From: Hydrogenophaga taeniospiralis
Lineage (GTDB): Bacteria; Pseudomonadota; Gammaproteobacteria; Burkholderiales; Burkholderiaceae_C
Assembly (NCBI RefSeq): GCF_020510445.1
Contig: NZ_JAHBAG010000001.1
Span: 720,501 to 784,500 of the forward strand
Reading direction: 5' to 3'
Length of the DNA: 64,000 nucleotides
In this document: piece by piece, positions 25,416 through 34,439 of the stretch
Layout of the letters: every line of letters starts with the position of its first letter
Position numbering within the stretch: position 1 is the stretch's first letter
The notes under the pieces: generated by a model
Told to the model about the DNA's origin: nothing
What the model saw: the letters and a program-made list of their open reading frames with translations, nothing else
Database searches by the model: none
Position numbers and translations under genes: made by a program

Positions 25416-26054
25416 TCAAACCCCAAGGTAACGCCCCGGCCGGTGGTTGAGCGCGAGGATGGCGCCGATGGCGACGGCGCCCACCACCGATTGCGCCACG
25501 CGCACGGGCGGCACCACCATCAGGGCCGCGAGCACGACCACCAGATCCACCCCCATCTGCACCTTGCCTGCGCTCAGGCCTTTGGCCTGTTGCAGCCATT
25601 GCGCCAGGATGTTGACGCCGCCCACGCTGGCCTGGTGGCGCAGCAGGGCGAGCAGGCCGAAGCCGATCAGGAAGCCGCCGAGCACCGAGGCGACCCAGGG
25701 GTTGAGCAGCTCGAAGCGCACCACTTTGGGCGCCAGCGTGGTGCAGGCGGACACCAGCGCGACGGCGCCGAAGCTTTTGAAGGTGAACGCCGGGCCGAGC
25801 CGGTACCACGAGAGCACGAAGAACGGCAGGCTGAACAGGAAGAAGAACAGGCCGAAGGCGAGACCGCTGGCGTAGCTGGCCAGGAAGGCCACGCCCGCCA
25901 CGCCGCCGGTGAGCAGGCCGGCGTGGCCGAACATGGTCATGCCCAGGGCGACGAACAGCGAGCCGGCGACGAGGGCGTGGGCGTCGTCAAGCCAGGAGTG
26001 GGTGTGGGGGGCGGGAGCGGAAACGGGTTGGGGGGTGGGAGCGGTGGGGTCCAT
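25416..26054 (-). CDS. YitT family membrane protein
   Basis: The 212-aa protein has five or six hydrophobic segments: ALVAGSLFVALGMTMFGHAG, VAGVAFLASYASGLAFGLFF, FKSFGAVALVSACTTLAP and VASVLGGFLIGFGLLALLRH, ending GVDLVVVLAALMVV. G-G-V/T-G-I-A-like LLTGGVAGVAFL is typical of YitT/DUF161 (here without the soluble DUF2179). Function is unknown. The start ATG 26054 (MDPTAPTPQPV) is preferred. About 310-400 bp to its right (25102-25415 side) hold no recognisable gene. Confidence 0.8.
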   Translation of the reverse strand: MDPTAPTPQPVSAPAPHTHSWLDDAHALVAGSLFVALGMTMFGHAGLLTGGVAGVAFLASYASGLAFGLFFFLFSLPFFVLSWYRLGPAFTFKSFGAVALVSACTTLAPKVVRFELLNPWVASVLGGFLIGFGLLALLRHQASVGGVNILAQWLQQAKGLSAGKVQMGVDLVVVLAALMVVPPVRVAQSVVGAVAIGAILALNHRPGRYLGV

Positions 26055-26226
26055 GGCGGGGGAACAAGCACGAGGCGTGCCGTACCAACGGGGTTCGAAA
26101 GCGCGGAGGCCCAAGGCGTTCCGCCCCCGGCCGACTCCCCCAGGTTGGGGATGTTGGGGGCCCCTCGCGCGCCTACAGTTCCACAGCGGCTTCCCCGCCG
26201 GGGAAGGCTTTCACGGCGGAGGGACC

Positions 26227-26835
26227 ATGGACATCACCGACATGATTCGTGCCATCCAGCAAGCTCTGGGGGTGCAGGCGGACGGCCGGGCGGGGCCGGA
26301 AACCTGGGGCGCCATTTACGCGGCGCTGGTCAAGAAGAAGGTCGACGGCCAAGCCCCGCAAGCGGCCATTTCCCCGGTAGACGCGCGCAGCGAATCGCAG
26401 ATCGCCACGCTGCTGCCCGAGGTGCAGCCGATGGCGCGGGCGCTGGTGCAGAAGGCCGCGGCCAGCGGCATCCAGATCAAGGTGATCAGCGGCACGCGCT
26501 CGTTTGCCGAGCAGGACGCCCTGTTCGCCAAGGGCCGCACGGCGCCGGGCCCCAAGGTGACCAACGCGCGCGGCGGCCACTCGAACCACAACTTCGGCAT
26601 CGCGTTCGACATCGGGGTGTTCAGCGGCAACAAGTACCTGCCCGAGTCGCCCAAGTACAAGGCGGTCGGCGTGCTGGGCATGGAGCTGGGCCTGGAGTGG
26701 GGCGGCAACTGGAGCACCATCGTCGACCAGCCCCACTACCAGCTGCGCCCGGCGTGGGCGCAGGGCTTGTCGGAACGCGAGATGCTCGCAAGCCTGCGCG
26801 ACCACCTGGCCCGGGGCACGGCCGTGTTCGCATAA
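26227..26835 (+). CDS. M15 family peptidase (L-Ala-D-Glu endopeptidase type)
   Basis: The 202-aa protein has an N-terminal peptidoglycan-binding-like repeat (IRAIQQALGVQADGRAGPET, 7-26) and a VanY/M15 catalytic domain. Zn ligands are visible as His in ARGGHSNHNFG, Asp in IAFDIGVF and His in VDQPHYQLR; SGTRSFAEQDALFAKGR is the family loop. There is no signal peptide, as in phage endolysins of this family, so it may be a domesticated endolysin or need another export route. It is single, without phage genes nearby. Confidence 0.88.
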   Translation: MDITDMIRAIQQALGVQADGRAGPETWGAIYAALVKKKVDGQAPQAAISPVDARSESQIATLLPEVQPMARALVQKAAASGIQIKVISGTRSFAEQDALFAKGRTAPGPKVTNARGGHSNHNFGIAFDIGVFSGNKYLPESPKYKAVGVLGMELGLEWGGNWSTIVDQPHYQLRPAWAQGLSEREMLASLRDHLARGTAVFA

Positions 26836-26946
26836 GGCGGGGCGCGCCAGCGGCGCGGCACGCGCCTCCCAGGGTGATCGCACGCACGTTCTAAGATACC
26901 GGGCTTTACCCAACCGCCAGAGCCCGGGCTCCGGCGCGACAACACC

Positions 26947-27300
26947 ATGCCCCACACCGCCCCCGCCTGCCCGCAATGCGGCCTTGAAAACACCTACACC
27001 GACGGCGAGAACTTCGTCTGCCCCGACTGCGCCTTTGAATGGCCGGTGGCCGAGGCCGCCGCCAGCGACGACGAGGCCGGTGGCGGCGTGGTGAAAGACG
27101 CCAACGGCAACCCGCTGGCCGATGGCGACTCGGTGATCCTGATCAAGGACCTGAAAGTCAAGGGCTCGTCGAGCGTGCTCAAGAAAGGCAGCAAGATCAA
27201 GGGCATCCGCCTGGTGGATGGCGCCGACGGCCACAACGTGGACTGCAAGACCGAACTGGGCAGCATGCTGCTGAAGTCGGAGTTCCTGAAGAAGGCCTGA
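26947..27300 (+). CDS. yjdM: zinc-ribbon protein YjdM (PhnA-like)
   Basis: The 117-aa protein has an N-terminal zinc ribbon ([21 protein letters not shown]) and the C-terminal PhnA-type domain ([39 protein letters not shown]). The family was once linked to phosphonate use but this is not its proven role. The start is unambiguous. Confidence 0.93.
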   Translation: MPHTAPACPQCGLENTYTDGENFVCPDCAFEWPVAEAAASDDEAGGGVVKDANGNPLADGDSVILIKDLKVKGSSSVLKKGSKIKGIRLVDGADGHNVDCKTELGSMLLKSEFLKKA

Positions 27301-27322
27301 GCGGCTTTCGCCACGCTCGCCC

Positions 27323-27931
27323 ATGTCCCGCATCGCCGTCATCGACTTCGAGACCACCGGCATCTCGCCCGGCATGGGCGACCGCGCCACCGAGGTGGCC
27401 ATCGTGCTCACCGAGCGCGGCCGGGTGGTGGACCGGTTCCAGAGCCTGATGAACGCGGGCGTGCGCATTCCGTCCTTCATCACCCAGCTCACCGGCATCA
27501 CCAACGCCATGGTGGCCAGCGCGCCGCCGGCCGAGCGTGTGATGGCCGAGGCGGCGCGGTTCGTCGGCGAAGTGCCCATGGTGGCGCACAACGCCTCGTT
27601 CGACCGCCGCTACTGGGTGGCCGAGCTCGCGCGCGCCGGGCTGCCCGCGCGCCAGCCCTTTGCCTGCACGGTGCTGCTCTCGCGCCGGCTCTACCCCGAG
27701 GCGCCGAGCCACAAGCTGGGCACGCTGGTGGACCATTTCCAGCTGCCGCGCACCGGACAGGCACACCGCGCCCTGGCCGACGCCGAAATGGCCCACGAAC
27801 TGCTGGGCCGCATCCAGCACGATCTGCGCGCGCGCCACGGCGTGGCCGAGCCCGACCACGCGTTCCTGATGGCGCTGCAGGCCTGCACGCGCGCGGCCTT
27901 GCCGAAGTTTTTTCGGGCGCGTGCAACCTGA
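27323..27931 (+). CDS. DnaQ-like 3'-5' exonuclease
   Basis: The 202-aa DEDD exonuclease shows Exo I IAVIDFETTGISPG (Asp, Glu), Exo II MVAHNASFDRRYW, and Exo III HRALADAEMAHELL with the His of the DEDDh type. It is a stand-alone epsilon-like protein, 22 bp after yjdM. A general DNA- or RNA-trimming role is likely. Confidence 0.9.
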   Translation: MSRIAVIDFETTGISPGMGDRATEVAIVLTERGRVVDRFQSLMNAGVRIPSFITQLTGITNAMVASAPPAERVMAEAARFVGEVPMVAHNASFDRRYWVAELARAGLPARQPFACTVLLSRRLYPEAPSHKLGTLVDHFQLPRTGQAHRALADAEMAHELLGRIQHDLRARHGVAEPDHAFLMALQACTRAALPKFFRARAT

Positions 27932-27940
27932 ATTGAACAC

Positions 27941-28018
27941 CCCCGCCGCGCTTCGCGCGTCCCCCTCAAGGGGGCGGCACTGGCCGTCCGGCATAGCCGG
28001 CCCGGCTGTGCCCTGGGC
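27941..28018. repeat. Comamonadaceae-type GC-rich palindromic repeat, copy 1
   Basis: A ~78-bp element with CGCGCTTCGCGCG and CCCCCTCAAGGGGG palindromes followed by GGCGGCACTGGCCGTCCGGC. Copies with 60-90 percent similarity occur at 44416-44500, 54405-54490 and (inverted) 63004-63080. All are intergenic and near gene ends. Confidence 0.7.
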
Positions 28019-28029
28019 TAGACTGTTTC

Positions 28030-28500
28030 ATGCGCCTCGTCCTGCCCTGCCTCGCCCTGACCGCCACCTTGTTGATCGCCGGCTGCGGCAGCGCGCCGCC
28101 GACCCGCGGGCCGGTCTACCGCTCGCTCTCGGACGAGCAGTCGAGCGACATCGCCATCCACGCGCTGGGCCTGGTGGGCACGCCCTACCGCTACGGCGGC
28201 AACACGCCGGAGGGCGGCTTCGACTGCAGCGGCCTGATCGGCTATGTGTACAAGAGCCGCGCCGGCGTCGCCCCGCCGCGCACGGTGGCCCAGCTGTCGG
28301 GCTTCGGCCAGCCGGTGGACGCGGATGAGCTGCGCACCGGCGACCTGGTGATCTTTGGCAGCGGCCGGCCGTTCCACGCCGGCATCTACGTGGGCGAGGA
28401 CCGCTTCGTGCACGCGCCGTCCACCGGCGGTACGGTGCGGCTGGACCACCTGAACAGCCGCTACTGGGCGCGCCAGAGCACCGCCTTCCGCCGCCCCTGA
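28030..28500 (+). CDS. NlpC/P60 family lipoprotein (peptidoglycan endopeptidase)
   Basis: The 156-aa precursor has a lipoprotein signal LTATLLIAGCG (Cys at about 19). The NlpC/P60 domain has the catalytic Cys in GGFDCSGLIGYVY, the His in GRPFHAGIYVG and the acidic/polar third residue in RFVHAPSTGGTV. It should cut D-Glu-mesoDAP links in the periplasm. Confidence 0.93.
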   Translation: MRLVLPCLALTATLLIAGCGSAPPTRGPVYRSLSDEQSSDIAIHALGLVGTPYRYGGNTPEGGFDCSGLIGYVYKSRAGVAPPRTVAQLSGFGQPVDADELRTGDLVIFGSGRPFHAGIYVGEDRFVHAPSTGGTVRLDHLNSRYWARQSTAFRRP

Positions 28501-28526
28501 AACCGGTCGCGCGACAATACCGGGCT

Positions 28527-29636
28527 ATGACCCACGCCCACCGCACCTCCGCCCCGCTGTCCACCCACGACACCACCCGCATCGACGACCTGCGCATCGG
28601 CGCGGTGCGCCCGCTCATCACGCCCGCGCTGCTGCAAGAGTGGCTGCCCACGCCGCCCGAGGCGCTGGCGCTGGTGGAGCGCAGCCGCTCCGCGCTCTCG
28701 CGCGTGCTGCACGGGCAGGACGGCCGGCTCATCGTGGTGGTGGGGCCGTGCTCCATCCACGACCACGACCAGGCGCTGGCCTATGCGCGCCTGCTCAAGG
28801 CCCAGGCCGACGCGCTGGCCGACGACCTGCTGGTGGTCATGCGGGTGTATTTCGAGAAGCCGCGCACCACCGTGGGCTGGAAAGGCTACATCAACGACCC
28901 GCACCTGGACGGCAGCTTCGCCATCAACGAAGGGCTGGAGCTGGCGCGCCAGCTGCTGCTGGACGTGCTGGCCATCGGTCTGCCCGTGGGCACCGAGTTC
29001 CTCGATCTGCTCTCGCCGCAGTTCATCTCCGATCTGGTGAGCTGGGGCGCCATCGGCGCGCGCACCACCGAAAGCCAGAGCCACCGCCAGCTCGCCAGCG
29101 GCCTGTCGTGTCCGGTGGGTTTCAAGAACGGCACCGACGGCGGCATCAAGGTGGCGAGCGACGCCATCCAGGCGGCGCAGGCATCACACGCCTTCATGGG
29201 CATGACCAAGATGGGCCAGGCGGCGATCTTCGAGACGCGCGGCAACGCCGACTGCCACGTGATCCTGCGCGGTGGCAAGGCGCCCAACTACAGCGCGGCC
29301 GACGTGGACGCCGCCTGCGCCCTGCTCAAGGCCGCCGGCCTGCGCGAGCAGGTGATGACCGACGTGTCGCACGCCAACAGCAGCAAGCAACACCGCAAGC
29401 AGATCGAGGTGGCGGCCGACGTGGCGCGGCAGATCGCGGCTGGCGACGCGCGCATCACCGGCGTGATGATCGAGAGCCACCTGCACGAAGGCCGGCAGGA
29501 CATCGTGCCCGGCCAGCCGCTGCAGCACGGCGTGAGCGTGACCGACGCCTGCATCAGCTTCGAGCAGACCGTGCCGGTGCTGCAGGGCCTGGCCGAAGCG
29601 GTACGGGCGCGGCGGGCGCTGCACCAGGGCTCATGA
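28527..29636 (+). CDS. aroG: 3-deoxy-7-phosphoheptulonate synthase (DAHP synthase, class I)
   Basis: The 369-aa enzyme condenses PEP and erythrose 4-phosphate, the first shikimate-pathway step. Marks are VVVGPCSIHDHDQAL (metal Cys), MRVYFEKPRTTVGWKGYIND, GARTTESQSHRQLASGLS, PVGFKNGTDGG and the Mn ligand tail DVSHANSSKQHRKQ, SHLHEGRQD. ACAATACC lies 8 bases before the ATG, so the mRNA leader is probably very short. Confidence 0.96.
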   Translation: MTHAHRTSAPLSTHDTTRIDDLRIGAVRPLITPALLQEWLPTPPEALALVERSRSALSRVLHGQDGRLIVVVGPCSIHDHDQALAYARLLKAQADALADDLLVVMRVYFEKPRTTVGWKGYINDPHLDGSFAINEGLELARQLLLDVLAIGLPVGTEFLDLLSPQFISDLVSWGAIGARTTESQSHRQLASGLSCPVGFKNGTDGGIKVASDAIQAAQASHAFMGMTKMGQAAIFETRGNADCHVILRGGKAPNYSAADVDAACALLKAAGLREQVMTDVSHANSSKQHRKQIEVAADVARQIAAGDARITGVMIESHLHEGRQDIVPGQPLQHGVSVTDACISFEQTVPVLQGLAEAVRARRALHQGS

Positions 29637-29713
29637 GGGGCTGAAGCCGCCGGGGCGGGCCGGTGCCGCCCGGTGTCAAGCTCGACAGGGGATGGCGCAG
29701 CGCTCACGGGCGA

Positions 29714-29760
29714 GGTGGATAGAGTGGCGGCGGGCCCGGCCGGGCCGCTATCTATCCACC
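29714..29760. repeat. 47-bp inverted repeat before the SDR gene
   Basis: Arms GGTGGATAGA and TCTATCCACC are perfect 10-base complements, extended inward by GGCGGC/GCCGC and GGCCCGGCCGGGCC at the centre. A stable hairpin would form in RNA or the site could bind a dimer. It ends 15 bp before the SDR start codon and overlaps the place where its leader should lie. Confidence 0.65.
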
Positions 29761-29775
29761 TGACAGGAGCGTTGA

Positions 29776-30579
29776 ATGTCCCAGTTCGATTTGAAGGGCC
29801 GCAAGGCCCTGGTCACCGGCGGTGCCCGGGGCCTGGGCGCCGGCATGGCGCAGGCCCTGGCCGAGGCGGGCGCCGCGGTGATGATCGGCGACGTGCTGGA
29901 AGCGCAGGGCCGGGAGACCGCCCGCGCCATCCAAGCCACCGGTGCCCAGGCCGCGTTCATTCATCTGGACGTGAGCGACGAGGCCCACTGGCTGGCCGCC
30001 GTGAGCGCCACGCACGCGGCGTTCGGGGGCTTTGACATCCTGGTCAACAACGCTGGCGTCGAGGTCACCGCCCTGGTGAGCGAGATCGACCCCGATGCGC
30101 TGCGCCGCATGCTCGACGTGAACATCGTCGGCACCGCGCTCGGCATGAAACACGCGTTTCGCGCCATGCGCCCGGGTGGCCTGGTCGGGCAGGGCGGCGT
30201 GGTGGTCAACGTGTCGTCGGTGGCGGCCACCATCGCGTTCCCCGCCATCGCGGGCTATTCGGCCACCAAGTCCGCCGTGGACCGGCTCACTCGGGTGGGC
30301 GCCATGGAGGCCGGAAAACTGGGCTATGGGGTGCGCGTGAACTGCATCTACCCCGGCCTCGTGCCCACCGACATGGGCATGAAGCTCGCGAGCGACGTGG
30401 TGAGCGCCGGGCTGTTCGAATCGCCCGATGCGGCCGTGCTGGCCATCGTGGCGCAGACCCCGCTGGGCCGCCTGGGCACGGTGAGCGACATGGCCGACGC
30501 GGTGGTCTTCCTGTGCTCCGATGCCTCGCGCTTCATCACGGGCGCGGGTCTGCCGGTGGACGGCGGCATGGGCATGTGA
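29776..30579 (+). CDS. short-chain dehydrogenase/reductase (SDR)
   Basis: The 267-aa classical SDR has the NAD-binding GGARGLGAGMAQ, VNNAGVEV, the catalytic Ser in VNVSSVAA, and YSATKSAVDR (Tyr-x3-Lys). A C-terminal FITGAGLPVDGGMGM closes the family fold. The sequence is of the 3-hydroxysteroid or cyclohexanol dehydrogenase subgroup; the substrate cannot be read. AGGAG precedes the ATG, just after the inverted repeat. Confidence 0.93.
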   Translation: MSQFDLKGRKALVTGGARGLGAGMAQALAEAGAAVMIGDVLEAQGRETARAIQATGAQAAFIHLDVSDEAHWLAAVSATHAAFGGFDILVNNAGVEVTALVSEIDPDALRRMLDVNIVGTALGMKHAFRAMRPGGLVGQGGVVVNVSSVAATIAFPAIAGYSATKSAVDRLTRVGAMEAGKLGYGVRVNCIYPGLVPTDMGMKLASDVVSAGLFESPDAAVLAIVAQTPLGRLGTVSDMADAVVFLCSDASRFITGAGLPVDGGMGM

Positions 30580-30618
30580 GGCCGGGCCGGGCGCGGGCCC
30601 GGCCGGTGGCCCCGGTGC

Positions 30619-30873
30619 TCAGCGAGGCTTGCGCGGCACCATCGGGCCGCGGCCCTCGATGTGGCGGAAATTGATCCGGCCCTTGGTCAGGTCGTAGGGC
30701 GAGAGTTCCAGAGAAACCCGGTCACCCGCGAGGATGCGGATGTGGTTCTTCTTCATCTTGCCGGCGGAGTAGGCAATCAGCTGGTGACCGTTGTCCAGCG
30801 TCACGCGAAAGCGCGTGTCGGGCAGCACCTCGTTGACGATGCCCATCATGTCGATCAGTTCTTCCTTGGCCAT
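30619..30873 (-). CDS. infA: translation initiation factor IF-1 (second-type paralogue)
   Basis: The 84-aa OB-fold protein includes [56 protein letters not shown]. Length exceeds the usual 72 aa because of a C-terminal [12 protein letters not shown] tail, typical of the extra infA copy in Burkholderiales. It lies 16 bp after a small HFIGA-like gene and is probably cotranscribed. Confidence 0.95.
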   Translation of the reverse strand: MAKEELIDMMGIVNEVLPDTRFRVTLDNGHQLIAYSAGKMKKNHIRILAGDRVSLELSPYDLTKGRINFRHIEGRGPMVPRKPR

Positions 30874-30889
30874 GTGAGGCTCCTTTGCT

Positions 30890-31201
30890 TCAAATACAGA
30901 TCTGGGGAGACGGCAGCATCGTGGCCGAGGCGACCGGGCGCACGCCAGCGCGCAACGCGTCGTTCACCCAGTCGATGCCTTGCGCCACGGCGTAGTGCGC
31001 CGCTGCGTCGTGTGTGGGGAAATCATCGTGGAAGCGCATGACACGGTCGGTACAGGCGCTGCCCGAGCCGCTGGCGATGGACACCTGGGCGGCGAAACGG
31101 CCGCACGGCAGCGGCCGGGGGCAAGCCGCGATGCGGTACTTGCCCAGAGTCAGAGGAGACAGTCTCTTCGTTGTTGTGGTCGTGGAAATCGTATGAATCA
31201 T
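30890..31201 (-). CDS. small conserved protein (HFIGA/DUF6566-like)
   Basis: The ~103-aa protein, taken from ATG 31201, has [20 protein letters not shown] and [29 protein letters not shown]. This pattern (small beta part followed by F--F-T-DAA--YA---G--W) recalls HFIGA-type proteins found next to cold-shock genes in Burkholderiales. Function is unknown. The position directly before infA fits a cold or translation-linked transcript. The ~400 bp upstream (31202-31606) hold no convincing gene. Confidence 0.5.
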   Translation of the reverse strand: MIHTISTTTTTKRLSPLTLGKYRIAACPRPLPCGRFAAQVSIASGSGSACTDRVMRFHDDFPTHDAAAHYAVAQGIDWVNDALRAGVRPVASATMLPSPQICI

Positions 31202-31606
31202 CAAAAACATCAAAGGGCGAAACGCCGCAGCCTCATGGACCGCACAGCAGGAAAACGCCCGAAATACACATTGGCAGCCCCAAGCGCCGGGGTGCCCGAC
31301 TGAATCACCCGGCGCCGGCCCGGTGTCGGGAACACCAGCCAGAACCGGAGCACGAGCCACGGCAGGGGCATCGGCAACAGCAGGGAGAACATTTGCGGCA
31401 GCGCCGACCCAGGAGGGGGCGGAGGCTGACGCGGCTCGCGATGGAGGGGCTGGACCGACAACCCCTCTGCCGGGGGTGGTGCATCCGGGCAACAAAGCCA
31501 GAACGCGGTCGGTCGCCTAAGGCGAACCCGTTAATGTACCACGATGTGGAAAAACGTGCGCGCGGGAAGCATCGCCAGCGCGTCCCCGCCGGACCGCCTG
31601 CTCGCC

Positions 31607-33307
31607 TCAATCATCCCCCACATCCCGCCCCTTGCTGCTGCGCCAGATCGCGCGCACCAGCCACAGGCCGCCCACGAAGGCGCTGGCGAAGCCGATGAAG
31701 CCGAAGGCGGGCAGGCCGAACAGGGTGGGGCCGCCTTTGACGGTCATGACGATGGACGAGCCGATGATGAGCGCGGCGATCACCAGGGCCATGGTGAGGC
31801 GGTTGGCGGCGCGGTCGATCTGGTCGCCCACGCGCTTGAGGTGCGCGAGTTCGATGCCCACGTGCACCCGGCCGCGGCGCGCGTTGCGCAGCAGGCGCGA
31901 GACGTCGTGCGGCAGCTGTTCGGCCACCGCGAGCGCGCGGCGCAGGGTCTGCCAGGCGCGGTTGGCCACCACCTTGGGCTGGTAGCGCGCGCGCAGCACC
32001 TGGCGCAGCATGGGCAGGGCTTCGGTGGTCATGTGAAAGGCCGGGTCGAGGCTGCGGCCCATGCCCTCGAGCGTGATGAAGGCCTTGATGAGCAGGGCCA
32101 TGTCGGTGGGCAGGCCCAGGTGGTGTTCGCGCAGGATGGTGGTGACGTCGGCCAGCATCTGGCCCAGGTTGAGCTGGGCCAGCGGGGTGCCGTGGTACTG
32201 GTCGACGAAGGTTTCGATCTCGGTTTCGAGCAGCGAGAGGTTGACGCCGTGTTCGTCGCCGGTCCAGTCGAGCAGCACGTCGGCCACGGTCTGGGGGTTG
32301 CGCTCGACCAGGCCGAGCAGCAGGTTGAGCAGTTCCTCGCGGCGGCGCTGCGAGAGGCGCCCGACCATGCCGAAGTCGATGAAGGCGATGCGGTTGCCTT
32401 CCAGGTAGAACACGTTGCCGGGGTGCGGGTCGGCGTGGAAGAAGCCGTCCTGCACGATCATCTTGAGCACGGCCTGTGCGCCGCGCCGGGCCAGCAGGTT
32501 GCGGTCGTAGCCGTTGCTGTCGAGCAAGGCGACCTGGTTGCCGGGCACGCCGCCCACGTGGTCCTGCACGTTGACCCGCTCTTTGGTGTGGGCCCAGTGC
32601 ACCCTGGGCACCACGATCCAGGGCAGGCTGGCCAGGTTGGTGGCGATGCGTTCGGCGCTGCGGCACTCGCTGGCCAGGTCCAGCTCGCGCCTGAGCGAGC
32701 GCGCGAGCTCGCGCACCAGCTGCTGCGGGCGGTAGGGTTTGAGCGCGGGCAGCTCGGCCTCGGCCAGCACGGCCAGGCGCGCGAGCAGGCGCAGGTCGGC
32801 CTCGATGGTGTCGGTGATGCCGGGGCGGCGGATCTTGACGACGACTTCGGTGCCATCGTGCAGCTGGGCGCGGTGCACCTGCGCGATCGACGCGGCGGCC
32901 AGCGGCTCCACGTCGAAGCGGGCAAAAACCACCTCGGGCTCGTCGCCCAGGTCTTCGCGCAGCTGGGGGCGCAGATCGTCCAGCGGCACGGCCGGCACCT
33001 GGCTGTGCAGCTTTTCGAATTCGGCGATCCAGTCCGGGCCGAACAGGTCGGCGCGGCCGGCCAGGATCTGGCCGAGCTTGACGAAGGTGGGGCCGAGTTC
33101 TTCCAGCGCCAGGCGCACCTGCACCGGGGGCTCCAGCCGCGCGAGGTCGGCGGCGTGGTTCCATTTCAGGGCGTGGCCGGCGCGCTCCAGCCGGTCGGCC
33201 AGGCCGAGGCGGCGCACGCTGTCGCCAAAGCCATGGCGGATGAGCACGCCCAGGATGGTGTTGAGGCGGCCCATGTCGCGGGCGGCGCCCAGGGTTTCGA
33301 TCAGCAT
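31607..33307 (-). CDS. AarF/UbiB family atypical kinase
   Basis: The 566-aa ADCK-family protein shows the KxGQ-type motif FVKLGQILAGRADLF, the Ala-rich loop EPLAAASIAQVHRAQ, VVVKIRRPG (Lys), FHADPHPGNVFYL and the DFG-like IAFIDFGMVGRL. Two C-terminal transmembrane helices are present (TMALVIAALIIGSSIVMTV, FGLPAFGFIGFASAFVGGLW). It supports ubiquinone biosynthesis in relatives. It stands apart from ubiE/ubiJ, so it may be a paralogue rather than the main UbiB. Confidence 0.92.
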   Translation of the reverse strand: MLIETLGAARDMGRLNTILGVLIRHGFGDSVRRLGLADRLERAGHALKWNHAADLARLEPPVQVRLALEELGPTFVKLGQILAGRADLFGPDWIAEFEKLHSQVPAVPLDDLRPQLREDLGDEPEVVFARFDVEPLAAASIAQVHRAQLHDGTEVVVKIRRPGITDTIEADLRLLARLAVLAEAELPALKPYRPQQLVRELARSLRRELDLASECRSAERIATNLASLPWIVVPRVHWAHTKERVNVQDHVGGVPGNQVALLDSNGYDRNLLARRGAQAVLKMIVQDGFFHADPHPGNVFYLEGNRIAFIDFGMVGRLSQRRREELLNLLLGLVERNPQTVADVLLDWTGDEHGVNLSLLETEIETFVDQYHGTPLAQLNLGQMLADVTTILREHHLGLPTDMALLIKAFITLEGMGRSLDPAFHMTTEALPMLRQVLRARYQPKVVANRAWQTLRRALAVAEQLPHDVSRLLRNARRGRVHVGIELAHLKRVGDQIDRAANRLTMALVIAALIIGSSIVMTVKGGPTLFGLPAFGFIGFASAFVGGLWLVRAIWRSSKGRDVGDD

Positions 33308-33388
33308 GGGGCCATCATAGACAGGCCGGGGCCTGCCGGGCTGACAGGCGTGACACGGCAGCGGGCGCCACGGCCCATGGCGGGCCGT

Positions 33389-34301
33389 TCAGGCCGCGTG
33401 GCGGAACTGGCGCATCAGGGCGGCGATGCCGAAGGTCCAGGGGGCCACGTCGCAGCTGTGGCGCACCCGGTTGACCAGGGTGCCCAGGGCGGGCGTGGAG
33501 ACGCAGACGCGGTCGCCCACCTCGTGGGTGAAGCCCTGCCCGGCGCCGCGCCGGTCCTGGGTGGGGGCGAGCATGGTGCCCAGGAAGAGCATGAAGCCGT
33601 CGGGGTACTGGTGGTTGGCGTTGATGGTCTGGGCCACCAGGTCGAGCGGGTCGCGGCTGATGCCGCGCATGCTGCCTTCACCCTGCCAGGCAAAGCCGTC
33701 GGGGCCGTCGACTTCCAGCCGCAGACCGCAGGCGCGCAGCTCGTCGATGCCGAAATGCGCGTCGAACAGGCGGATGAAGGGCCCGATGGCGCAGGAGCCG
33801 TTGTTGTCCTTGGCCTTGCCCAGCAGCAGGGCGCTGCGGCCCTCGAAGTCGCGCAGGTTGACGTCGTTGCCCAGGGCCGCGCCCAGGGTGTGGCCCTGGC
33901 TGTTGACGGTGAGCACGATCTCCGGCTCGGGGTTGTTCCATTCGGAACGCGGGTGGATGCCCACGTGCGCGCCGCAACCCACCGCCGACAGCACCGGGGC
34001 CTTGGTGAAGATTTCGGCGTCGGGGCCGATGCCGACCTCCAGGTACTGCGACCAGGCACCGCGCGCCAGCGGCCACCGCCTGCGCGATGGCCTGGGCCGG
34101 CTGCGGCCGTTCCAGCAGCTCGCTGCAGGTGGGGGCCAGCGGCGTGAGATCGAGCAGGCGGCCCTGGTGCGGGGTGACGGGCAGGGCGCCGCTGCCGGGC
34201 AGCCAGAGCCGGCCCAGCAGGGTGGCGTGTTCGTGGTCCTGGGGCAGGGCCTGCCGCAGGCGGTCGAGCAGGTCGGGAAACAACGCGGGGGTGGGGGTCA
34301 T
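33389..34301 (-). pseudogene. fumarylacetoacetate hydrolase (FAH) family gene with internal deletion and frameshift
   Basis: Two parts in different frames belong to one FAH-family protein. The N-terminal ~80 codons run from ATG 34301 (MTPTPALFPDLLDRLR to PAQAIAQAVA). The rest runs from about 34063 in another frame (RGAWSQYLEVGIGPDAEIFT, then NNPEPEIVL, the metal-binding Glu pair, and GNDVNLRDFEGRSALL) to the stop. Intact relatives carry some 80-100 more residues between the two parts, including SMLERVIEE-type sequence, which is absent. So it looks like a deletion that also broke the frame. It neighbours a sugar-acid-type cluster, where FAH enzymes act as dehydratases. Confidence 0.75.
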
Positions 34302-34394
34302 GGCTGGGCGTCTGGACGGCTGAACGGTTGGGGGGCTTGAAAGGCTGGAAGGGCCGGCGGGATTTCAGGGTTTCCACCAGTGAACGGTCAATCA

Positions 34395-34425
34395 TTGTCG
34401 AACTAACATGTCAGTCAGCAACCAG
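34395..34425. promoter_or_regulatory. candidate GntR/FadR-type operator
   Basis: CTAACATGTCAG is a near palindrome around ACATGT, upstream of the GntR-family gene and facing the broken FAH gene. FCD-type regulators often bind such short AT-containing palindromes next to their own genes. No direct proof. Confidence 0.35.
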
Positions 34426-34439
34426 CAAAAACCCTCAGC

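Noticed and set aside
31202..31606. Gene between the HFIGA-like gene and the UbiB-like gene
   Set aside because: Frames here are Pro/Ala/Arg-rich shadows without start signals; probably promoter and leader DNA.
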